Notes under the pieces: model-generated
The model's database searches: none
What the model saw: only the letters and a program-made list of their open reading frames with translations
Told to the model about the DNA's origin: nothing
Shown: positions 1 to 6,119 of the stretch, in pieces
Layout: the number at the start of each line of letters is the position of its first letter
Position numbering within the stretch: the stretch's first letter is position 1
NCBI GenBank assembly: GCA_031265645.1
Contig: JAISCJ010000025.1
Span: forward strand, 1 to 6,268
From: Holosporales bacterium
GTDB taxonomy: Bacteria > Pseudomonadota > Alphaproteobacteria > BNTO01
Length of the DNA: 6,268 nt
Reading direction: 5' to 3'
Translations under genes and position numbers: made by a program

Positions 1-16
1 GGCTCTATATATTCAC

Positions 17-23
17 TATAAAT
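17..23 (+). promoter_or_regulatory. possible -10 element upstream of the mucR-like gene
   Basis: TATAAAT lies 22 bases before the start codon of the MucR-like gene, inside an AT-rich stretch with many TpA steps. It resembles a sigma-70 -10 box, and transcription would then start around base 30, leaving a short leader. No -35 box can be judged because the window begins only 16 bases upstream. MucR proteins are known to bind AT-rich DNA with TpA steps and often repress their own genes, so this stretch could also be an operator; that part is inference. Confidence 0.25.
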
Positions 24-45
24 ACTTTAATTTTGGGTAAAGGAA

Positions 46-510
46 ATGACTGAAAATGTTAATCTCACAAGAAAGGAACTAATCGAGTTGTCTACCACGC
101 TAACGGCTGCTTATTTGAGTGCGAACGAAGTGGATATGTCAGACGTGAATTCAATTATTCACTCGTTTTTTCAGGTTTTAAACGAGCTGAACAAGGCCTC
201 CGGAGTGGCCAAAGGACGCCTTCCAGTTGCGCCTGCTGTGCCAATTGAGGAGTCAGTCCATGATGATTATATCGTGTGCTTAGAGGATGGTAAAAAGCTT
301 CAGATGTTGAAGCGCCACCTTAGCACCGTGTACAAAATGACCATAGAGGAGTACAAAGAACGCTGGAACCTGGGACCAGACTACCCAGTAGTCTCTCCGA
401 GTTACGCTCGCCGTCGTAGTGGAATTGCGAAATCTACAGGGCTGGGACGAGGCGGACGCCGGAGAATGAAGATTGTCGATGGGACGTCAGGGTCGGCTGT
501 GGTTGCGTAA
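46..510 (+). CDS. Ros/MucR family transcriptional regulator lacking several zinc ligands
   Basis: This 154-aa protein has the length and layout of the alphaproteobacterial Ros/MucR family, which are cytoplasmic DNA-binding regulators of surface polysaccharide, virulence and cell-cycle genes. Residues 5-50 form the helical N-terminal part (LTRKELIELSTTLTAAYLS), which mediates oligomerisation in the family. Residues 74-132 are the DNA-binding domain, with the family landmarks YIVCLEDGKK, LKRHL, MTIEEYKERW, LGPDYPVVSPSYARRRS and KSTGLG. In classical Ros the zinc is held by Cys-Cys-His-His. Here Cys78 and His91 remain, the second Cys is Asp81, and the two candidate second histidines are Val95 and Tyr96. 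Zinc-free family members with a stable fold are known from Mesorhizobium, so function is not excluded. The C terminus has a basic run (RGGRRRMK, about 135-142). The start is supported by AAAGGA at 39-44, although it sits very close to the ATG. The gene is the first of three genes on this strand. Confidence 0.9.
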   Translation: MTENVNLTRKELIELSTTLTAAYLSANEVDMSDVNSIIHSFFQVLNELNKASGVAKGRLPVAPAVPIEESVHDDYIVCLEDGKKLQMLKRHLSTVYKMTIEEYKERWNLGPDYPVVSPSYARRRSGIAKSTGLGRGGRRRMKIVDGTSGSAVVA

Positions 511-569
511 CGTTCGACTTCGAATAAAAACTCTTGTGGTCACTCGGCTTGTAAACAGTATGAACGGCA

Positions 570-1982
570 ATGAAAGGTCTTAGCTTTTATGTAAAAACGT
601 ACGGTTGCCAGATGAATGTATACGATTCAGACAAGGTAGCCGCACTTCTAGTGCAAAGCGGAATGTCGGAAGCCAAAAGCTTAGACGATGCTGATGTCGT
701 TGTGTTGAATACATGTCACATAAGAGAAAAGGCCAAGCACAAGGTTTATACGGAGCTTGGATATCTTCGTGAACGGAAGGAAGCTCGTCAGGCAAAAGGC
801 AAGCTGTTTATCATTGCGGTTGGTGGCTGTGTAGCGCAAGCGGAAGGGGAGAAGATGCAAGAACTTGCCCCCTTTGTTGACATCGTGTTTGGGACGCATA
901 CATATCATGAACTGCCAAACATGATTAAAGCCATTTGCGGTAGCACGGGTGCAGGGGAAAGCGCAAAGGAGGGAACAGGGGTTTCACAATCACTCGGAAT
1001 AACGCTTTCTTCAAGAAGCCGTTCACGATTGCTAAATATTGAATTCTCAAGTGAAGATAAATATAAATTTTTGCCTTTGTCTAATTCAAATAAGAAAGCT
1101 GCGTTTTTAGCAATACAAGAGGGTTGCAATAAGTTTTGTACATATTGCGTTGTTCCGCACACGCGCGGGCGCGAAGTATCAAGGGATGCACACTTTATTA
1201 TCCAAGAGGCGGCGTTAATGGCTTCCAATGGAGTGAAAGAGATTACCCTATTGGGACAGAACGTGAATTCGTATCGCTGGGATGAACCGGGAAAAAAGTG
1301 GTCATTTGCGTCATTGGTTCGTTCTATCTGCGAAATTGATGGAATAGAGCGCGTATTTTATACATCGTCTCACCCAATTGACGTCACGTTGGACATAATC
1401 AAGGCGCATGCGGAATTGCCGCAGCTTATGCCGTTTTGGCATTTGCCTGTGCAGTCTGGGAGCACAAAAGTCCTGAAAGCAATGAATAGGCATTATTCAG
1501 CAGATGACTACAAGCGCACAATAGATCAAATTCGCGAACATAATCCAAACATTGCAATGTGTTCAGATTTTATAGTTGGATTTCCTGACGAAAGCGATGA
1601 TGACTTTGAGCAGACGCTAGACCTCATCCGCTATGTTAATTACGCGCAAGCATTCTCGTTTAAGTATAGCCCTCGCCCAAATACAGTCGCATGCAATTTG
1701 CCACGCCAGATTGATGAATCCATAAAAGTTGAACGCTTGGCACGATTGCAGGATTTATTGCGAGAGCAACAAACAAAATTCAACAAAAGCTGTATTGGGC
1801 AAATATTGTCTGTTTTATTTCAAAGATATGGAAAAGGCCCCAACCAAGCGCTTGGCAAATCTCAGTTTATGCAGTCTGTTGTGGTGCATACGCCAAATCC
1901 AGAAACATACATAGAGTCAATTCAAAACGTACGCATCACTGGAGCGACATTAAGCTGCCTTGAGGGGCAGATTCCGACCTAG
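570..1982 (+). CDS. miaB: tRNA-2-methylthio-N6-dimethylallyladenosine synthase MiaB
   Basis: MiaB is a radical-SAM methylthiotransferase that converts i6A37 to ms2i6A37 in tRNAs reading codons that begin with U, which stabilises codon-anticodon pairing. At 470 aa it is full length. The N-terminal MTTase domain (about 4-120) carries the three ligands of the auxiliary 4Fe-4S cluster, Cys13 (YGCQMN), Cys49 (LNTCHIREKA) and Cys87 (GGCVAQ). The radical-SAM domain (about 176-400) has Cys186-x3-Cys190-x2-Cys193 in EGCNKFCTYC, followed by VVPHTRGREVSR and LLGQNVNSY. The last two favour MiaB over its relatives MtaB and RimO. A TRAM RNA-binding domain follows (about 403-467). A Ser/Gly-rich stretch at 124-150 makes the linker between the first two domains longer than in E. 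coli MiaB. The start is the first possible ATG, since an in-frame TGA lies at 561-563. No strong ribosome binding site precedes it. It begins 59 bp after the mucR-like gene and ends 5 bp before ftsK. Confidence 0.97.
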   Translation: MKGLSFYVKTYGCQMNVYDSDKVAALLVQSGMSEAKSLDDADVVVLNTCHIREKAKHKVYTELGYLRERKEARQAKGKLFIIAVGGCVAQAEGEKMQELAPFVDIVFGTHTYHELPNMIKAICGSTGAGESAKEGTGVSQSLGITLSSRSRSRLLNIEFSSEDKYKFLPLSNSNKKAAFLAIQEGCNKFCTYCVVPHTRGREVSRDAHFIIQEAALMASNGVKEITLLGQNVNSYRWDEPGKKWSFASLVRSICEIDGIERVFYTSSHPIDVTLDIIKAHAELPQLMPFWHLPVQSGSTKVLKAMNRHYSADDYKRTIDQIREHNPNIAMCSDFIVGFPDESDDDFEQTLDLIRYVNYAQAFSFKYSPRPNTVACNLPRQIDESIKVERLARLQDLLREQQTKFNKSCIGQILSVLFQRYGKGPNQALGKSQFMQSVVVHTPNPETYIESIQNVRITGATLSCLEGQIPT

Positions 1983-1987
1983 CGAAC

Positions 1988-4216
1988 ATGTCAAAAAAAG
2001 TTCCAATATTGCCTCCGAATTTGATGCGCCTTTTAGATGAGCGCATGCGAGAATTGTGGGGATGCGTTGCAGTGGTTTTCGCGATGTTATGTGCGTATGC
2101 ATTGTGGAGCTACTCACCAAATGACGATTCTTTAAACGTTGTAACGTCTACACCGCCTTCCTATGCGTTAAAACAGGTTTGCGCAAACATTGCAGATATT
2201 TTGAAACAAACATTCGGTGCAATGTCTTGGATCTTTACAATTTCAATCGGAGTACTTGGCATAAAAACGACGCAAAGCAATGTTCTAACGCTTAGGCGTT
2301 TTTTCGAGGTTTTTATAGGAACATCACTGCTTTGCATCTCTGTTCAAAGCTGCTTTATTCAGCAAGTCACCGCAAGCAATTTAATGCAGCCTATCCCGAC
2401 TGGAGGGGTCATTGGGTTTTTGTCAACAAGAAAGATCCTCGAATTGCTGAGAAGCAATGACCTAGGCAAAATGTTTGTTGCATGCATGGTTACGTTCTTT
2501 TTAATCGGATTGATGATATTAAAACATGCGCTAGGCGTAACAATTCGATCCATTTCTACATCTATTCGTAAAATAACGAGAGGAATTCAGCGGGTTATAT
2601 TCAGGATCCAAACGCCAAAGCCATCAAATGAGGCTCCAACATTTTTTAAGCCCAAAGATGAATCCTCCCCCGATGAGAGCGAGCCCAAGCCTCCACGTCA
2701 GCCATCTCGCCCCACTCGAGCAAGCAAGGACGCCTCTGGATATCAACTTCCGCCTGTAGAATTGCTAAAGCTTCCACCAGATGACACCTCAACAAACACG
2801 CTCAGCAAAGAGCGAATTAATGAACAAGCAGACAAGCTCGTTGAAGTGTTATCAGAATTCGGCGTCAACGGTGAAATTATGGACGTTCAGCCGGGCCCCG
2901 TCGTTACGATGTTTGAATTTCGTCCGGCTCCAGGGGTAAAAACGTCGCGCATAATAAGCCTATCCGACGACATTGCCCGCTCTATGAGCGCCTTATCTGC
3001 TCGCATTGCGAACATCCCAGGAAAAAACGCAATAGGAATTGAACTTCCTAACGACAAACGCAACTCCGTGTATTTACGGACACTATTGGACCACGCAGCA
3101 TATCGACAAACCAACTGCGGCTTGCCACTCATTTTGGGCAAAAATATCTCGGGCGCGCCCGTTGTTACGGACTTGTCAAAAATGCCCCACTTGCTAGTAG
3201 CAGGAACAACAGGCTCCGGTAAGTCGGTATCAATAAACACAATGATTTTGTCCCTTTTGTACCGGTTCACTCCAAGCGAATGTCGCTTTATTATGGTCGA
3301 TCCAAAAATGTTGGAATTGTTCGTATACAACGACATTCCGCATTTGCTGACGCCTGTTGTGACTGAGCCGAAAAAAGCCATATTCGCGCTAAAGTGGGCC
3401 GTCCGTGAGATGGAATCTCGGTACAAAGCAATGTCTTTGATTGGCGTGCGAAATATCGATGGGTTCAATCAAAAGATTAACGAAGGCAACCAAAAAGGTG
3501 ACGTGTTCATGCGCCGAGTGCAAACAGGCTTTGACCCAGAAACCGGCAAGCCAGTGTTCGAGGATCAACCTCTACAGTATAAAACTTTTCCTTATATCGT
3601 TGTCGTAGTGGATGAAATGGCTGACCTAATGCTCGTTGCTGGCAAAGAAATTGAAGTCGCCGTCCAGCGCTTAGCTCAAATGGCGCGAGCTGCTGGAATT
3701 CATTTAATTATGGCTACGCAACGTCCATCTGTTGATGTAATCACTGGTACAATAAAAGCAAACTTTCCAACGCGTATTAGCTTTCAGGTTACGTCGAAAA
3801 TTGACAGTAGGACAATTCTCGGAGAGCAGGGAGCGGAACAACTGCTTGGGCACGGTGACATGCTTTACATGAGCGGAGGAGGGCGAATTTTACGAGTCCA
3901 TGGACCGTTTGTGTCTGATGCTGATGATGAAGCTGCTGCCTCTTTTATAAAAGCTCAAGGCGAGCCCGAATATATTGACGGCGTAACAGATGAAATAGAG
4001 GATGGAGCGGAATTAGTGTCTGAAGGCGCCGTTCAGCGCGATGACTTGTTTAACCAATCAGTGGAGTTAATTAGAAGAGAAGGACGCGTTTCCATTAGCT
4101 ACATTCAGCGCAATTTTCAAATTGGGTATAACAAGGCTGCAAAATTAGTGGAACAAATGGAAAAAGAAGGAATTGTGTCTCCGCCAGATCGCACGGGAAA
4201 GCGTGAGATTTTATAA
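1988..4216 (+). CDS. ftsK: DNA translocase FtsK
   Basis: FtsK is the septum-anchored ATP-driven DNA pump that clears chromosome ends and activates XerCD recombination at dif during division. The 742-aa protein is complete and at the short end for the family. The N terminus has about four membrane segments (near residues 24-42, 79-92, 104-125 and 161-182). A short Pro/Ser/Glu-rich linker follows (about 208-250), which accounts for the small size. The motor comprises an alpha domain (about 270-370) and a RecA-like beta domain with Walker A GTTGSGKS (406-413), Walker B IVVVVDE (537-543) and the conserved stretches MVDPKMLEL, QRLAQMARAAGIHLIMATQRPS and SFQVTSKIDSRTILGEQGAEQLLG. The C-terminal gamma winged helix (about 683-742), which reads orientation sequences (KOPS), is intact, but FQIGYNKAA has Gln where E. 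coli FtsK has Arg (FRIGYNRAA). No ribosome binding site is evident. The 5-bp gap after miaB suggests translational coupling. Confidence 0.97.
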   Translation: MSKKVPILPPNLMRLLDERMRELWGCVAVVFAMLCAYALWSYSPNDDSLNVVTSTPPSYALKQVCANIADILKQTFGAMSWIFTISIGVLGIKTTQSNVLTLRRFFEVFIGTSLLCISVQSCFIQQVTASNLMQPIPTGGVIGFLSTRKILELLRSNDLGKMFVACMVTFFLIGLMILKHALGVTIRSISTSIRKITRGIQRVIFRIQTPKPSNEAPTFFKPKDESSPDESEPKPPRQPSRPTRASKDASGYQLPPVELLKLPPDDTSTNTLSKERINEQADKLVEVLSEFGVNGEIMDVQPGPVVTMFEFRPAPGVKTSRIISLSDDIARSMSALSARIANIPGKNAIGIELPNDKRNSVYLRTLLDHAAYRQTNCGLPLILGKNISGAPVVTDLSKMPHLLVAGTTGSGKSVSINTMILSLLYRFTPSECRFIMVDPKMLELFVYNDIPHLLTPVVTEPKKAIFALKWAVREMESRYKAMSLIGVRNIDGFNQKINEGNQKGDVFMRRVQTGFDPETGKPVFEDQPLQYKTFPYIVVVVDEMADLMLVAGKEIEVAVQRLAQMARAAGIHLIMATQRPSVDVITGTIKANFPTRISFQVTSKIDSRTILGEQGAEQLLGHGDMLYMSGGGRILRVHGPFVSDADDEAAASFIKAQGEPEYIDGVTDEIEDGAELVSEGAVQRDDLFNQSVELIRREGRVSISYIQRNFQIGYNKAAKLVEQMEKEGIVSPPDRTGKREIL

Positions 4217-4374
4217 AAAAATCGTTACTGCTCCGAACCACTTTATTCCGAAAACACCTCTCTCGGCGCATTTTTTATCAAAGAATTCGGACAAACTGTC
4301 ATTCTGAGTGATTTATACAAAATCTCATAAATAATGTGCAAAATGCCTGACCTGGCAGACAGATTGGATAGTTT

Positions 4375-4399
4375 GAGCATTTAAAGCTCCAATATGCTC
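4375..4399. repeat. small inverted repeat abutting the palindromic element
   Basis: GAGCAT (4375-4380) and ATGCTC (4394-4399) form a perfect 6-bp inverted repeat around a 13-base spacer. Its right arm shares two bases with the left end of the larger inverted repeat, so the two structures could compete in an RNA. No function can be assigned. Confidence 0.4.
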
Positions 4400-4508
4400 T
4401 GATACCAAATCTGAAAAATGACTCGACAGAAGAACGCCTGAAAAGCGTTGCGTCGCAATCGTTTCAGGCAATCAATCTGTCATATTATTAATGAGATTTG
4501 GTATCAGA
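4398..4508. repeat. nested imperfect palindrome, MITE-like element
   Basis: The outer arms are a perfect 15-bp inverted repeat, TCTGATACCAAATCT (4398-4412) against AGATTTGGTATCAGA (4494-4508). Inside lie, in register, GACAGA/TCTGTC (4425-4430 with 4476-4481), GCCTGAAA/TTTCAGGC (4436-4443 with 4462-4469) and a TTGC/GCAA tip (4448-4451 with 4455-4458). The whole 111-base unit can fold into one long interrupted hairpin. Perfect terminal repeats around a short non-coding core are typical of miniature inverted-repeat transposable elements. No clear target-site duplication flanks it and no transposase is present, so a structured RNA or another intergenic palindrome is the alternative. The symmetry is directly seen; the MITE identity is inference. 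Confidence 0.6.
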
Positions 4509-4606
4509 ACTGTATAGAAGAGCAGGAGCTGCATCACAAGAACGACGAGTTTAAGATTTCAGAGTATTGAGTTTACTCACACGACCGCTTTGCAGGCGTA
4601 ACACGA

Positions 4607-4630
4607 TGCTACCGGCTTTATCCGGTAGCA
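4607..4630. terminator. strong hairpin, probable terminator between convergent genes
   Basis: TGCTACCGG (4607-4615) pairs perfectly with CCGGTAGCA (4622-4630), giving a 9-bp GC-rich stem with a 6-base loop. On the + strand it is followed by GTTTATTTACT, a T-rich but interrupted tail. For the - strand Sel1-repeat gene, whose stop codon is at 4655-4657, it lies about 25 bases downstream but lacks a T run on that side. It probably stops + strand read-through from ftsK or from an unseen transcript in the gap, and may also protect or end the opposing mRNA. Confidence 0.6.
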
Positions 4631-4654
4631 GTTTATTTACTACATGCTTCTGTT

Positions 4655-6055
4655 TTATCCTACGCGTAAAAACGGCGATAGCCGTAGTGGTCGATTCGAA
4701 AAGTTAAATACTACCTGATGTGGATTTATATCGGCTAGTGCTAAGAAACCTCTACCCATTACTACAGACGCATCATCCCCTTGATTTATCAGCAGTTGGC
4801 CATATTTTCGCTGCGCTGTCGCAACACCGAAGAGAGCAATAGTCATCAGTTCATCCTCAGATAAGGGTCTCTGCAGGACCGCTGTTGCAAGGTCATTTAT
4901 TGTACCTCCTGCGCCCGCTCCAACTTGACAATAATATGCCTGTTTTTCTAACAATGTCTCTTGCGAGTCAGCAAGCTCCATCAAAGAACATGCGGCTTCC
5001 GTATGCCAATGATCTGCGGCATCCCGATAATAAGATATAGCTCCCTCTATTTCTTGAGGAATTATCGTCCCAGTTAACATTAGTTGTGCTAAATCGCACT
5101 GTGCGTCTAAATCACCTCGAGTTGCCGCTCTAGTTAAATAAAACACGCCAAGTACTTCATTCGATGGCACGCCGATTCCACGAGCGAGACATGCACCATA
5201 GAAATATTCAGCCCTTGGGTGATGATATTTATCTGCTGCTTGATGGAACATCTCAGCTGCTTGAACAAAGTCCTGATTGACGCCTCTCCCTTCTAACAGG
5301 TGCTCTCCTAGCAAGAACGCAGCCTCTCCGGTGAACGGTGCAGTCCTTTGAAGCAAATGAGCTGCGTGCGCGTAGTTCTGCCCTACACCGACCCCACGTT
5401 CAAAAAGAGAAGCAAGATAAATAATCTCACTTGAACTGCCCAGTTCCGATGCTCGTATCGACCAATGTTCTATATCTTCCCAAGGTTTATTTTCACGCGC
5501 TAATAATATCTGAACAATTCCCTGTGCTCCCTCTTTAAAGCCGTGTTCTTCGGCGGCTTCAGTAAAACAGTCAATACTAATGCCTTCATCCTCTGATTTC
5601 TGCCCCCAAGGTATCAGTGCTTCAGGTATGTGGGCATCATAAGCGGCCTGAAAGAGTAGTATGCCCTGCTCACGAAAACGTTCACTCTCAGCTCCACTCA
5701 TCGCGCAGTAGTAATTCCCCAATGGGATAAATGCGTTGATATGCCCATGCTCTGCAACGAGGTGCGCAAGGATAAGTCCCCCTATACGCGCGATAATTAC
5801 ACCACCACGTGTTAACGCAGCGGAGCCAATTTCACATGCTTCATCTCTCCCATATACATCTACGAGGTTTGCTCTTGTAGCCAAACGCGTTACTACAAAA
5901 TTACACGCGTCTTCAATAGTTTCGAATTCGTGCTCTTCATCGGAATACATAAGAAAGTCAGCAAATTCCACCACTTCGTCATGAGTAAGCCAGTCACAAG
6001 CGTCGATCAGACCGCAACCCAACACACTTGCCATTGCAATTAATATCCTATTCAT
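4655..6055 (-). CDS. Sel1-repeat protein, possibly exported
   Basis: This 466-aa protein is mostly alpha-helical Sel1-like repeats, a TPR-related fold that acts as a protein-binding scaffold. The clearest units are at about 208-243 (YLASLFERGVGVGQNYAHAA), 244-279 (FLLGEHLLEGRGVNQDFVQA), 281-316 (YFYGACLARGIGVPSNE) and 317-352 (DLAQLMLTGTIIPQEIEGAI). Weaker units appear from about 107 to 207 and near 413-442. The N terminus MNRILIAMASVLGCGLIDAC has a short positive start and a hydrophobic core. SVLGC (Cys14) fits a loose lipobox and IDA before Cys20 could be a signal-peptidase site, so periplasmic, lipoprotein or secreted fates are all possible, and a cytoplasmic one is not excluded. No enzymatic motif is seen. 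The start has GGA five bases upstream and a promoter just beyond. In other bacteria Sel1 proteins serve in envelope signalling, protein turnover or host interaction; which applies here cannot be told. It is convergent with ftsK. Confidence 0.85.
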   Translation of the reverse strand: MNRILIAMASVLGCGLIDACDWLTHDEVVEFADFLMYSDEEHEFETIEDACNFVVTRLATRANLVDVYGRDEACEIGSAALTRGGVIIARIGGLILAHLVAEHGHINAFIPLGNYYCAMSGAESERFREQGILLFQAAYDAHIPEALIPWGQKSEDEGISIDCFTEAAEEHGFKEGAQGIVQILLARENKPWEDIEHWSIRASELGSSSEIIYLASLFERGVGVGQNYAHAAHLLQRTAPFTGEAAFLLGEHLLEGRGVNQDFVQAAEMFHQAADKYHHPRAEYFYGACLARGIGVPSNEVLGVFYLTRAATRGDLDAQCDLAQLMLTGTIIPQEIEGAISYYRDAADHWHTEAACSLMELADSQETLLEKQAYYCQVGAGAGGTINDLATAVLQRPLSEDELMTIALFGVATAQRKYGQLLINQGDDASVVMGRGFLALADINPHQVVFNFSNRPLRLSPFLRVG

Positions 6056-6060
6056 AAATT

Positions 6061-6064
6061 TCCA
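6061..6064 (-). promoter_or_regulatory. ribosome binding site of the Sel1-repeat gene
   Basis: On the - strand the leader reads TATGGAAATTT before the ATG at 6055-6053. The GGA core ends five bases from the start codon. It is short but correctly placed and supports this start; the next in-frame Met (residue 8) would destroy the hydrophobic N-terminal segment. Confidence 0.4.
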
Positions 6065-6091
6065 TACAAAAATACAACAATACTAGGGCAC

Positions 6092-6119
6092 ATCTTAACT
6101 CGAAATGATATATTGTCAA
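6092..6119 (-). promoter_or_regulatory. sigma-70-type promoter of the Sel1-repeat gene
   Basis: On the - strand a perfect -35 box TTGACA (6119-6114) is followed after 16 bases by TAAGAT (6097-6092), which matches four of six consensus -10 positions. Transcription would begin near 6085, giving a leader of about 30 bases before the ATG at 6055. The position and direction fit an independent transcription unit for the Sel1-repeat gene. Confidence 0.6.

Larger units (their letters stand above)
4217..4654. other. gene-free region between the convergent ftsK and Sel1-repeat genes
   Basis: No convincing gene or tRNA is visible in these 438 bases. Just after ftsK there is a six-T run (4271-4276) preceded by only a weak 4-bp stem (CCGA 4248-4251 with TCGG 4263-4266), so an efficient terminator there is doubtful. 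The centre is dominated by the nested inverted repeat at 4398-4508, with smaller hairpins around it: TGCC/GGCA at 4344-4357, GAGCAT/ATGCTC at 4375-4399 and GAGTA/TACTC at 4562-4578. The right end has the strong hairpin at 4607-4630. Open frames here are short and lack ribosome binding sites. Confidence 0.7.

Noticed and set aside
513..524. TTCG/CGAA mini-hairpin after the MucR-like gene as a terminator
   Set aside because: The stem is only 4 bp, AT-balanced and followed by an A run rather than a T run, so it should not stop transcription.
560..583. Eight-codon reading frame (ATG at 560, TAG at 581-583) overlapping the miaB start
   Set aside because: It is too short to judge and has no ribosome binding site; it is compatible with chance, although it could in principle act as an upstream ORF.
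2887..3468. 193-aa open frame on the - strand inside ftsK
   Set aside because: It lies wholly antisense to the conserved FtsK motor region and its translation resembles no family; it is a shadow of ftsK codon use.
4334..4384. 16-codon frame starting MCKMPDLADRL in the gap after ftsK
   Set aside because: No ribosome binding site and no recognisable product; it overlaps small inverted repeats.
4217..4654. CRISPR array or tandem repeats in the gap
   Set aside because: The repeats present are inverted, not regularly spaced direct repeats, and no cas gene is nearby.
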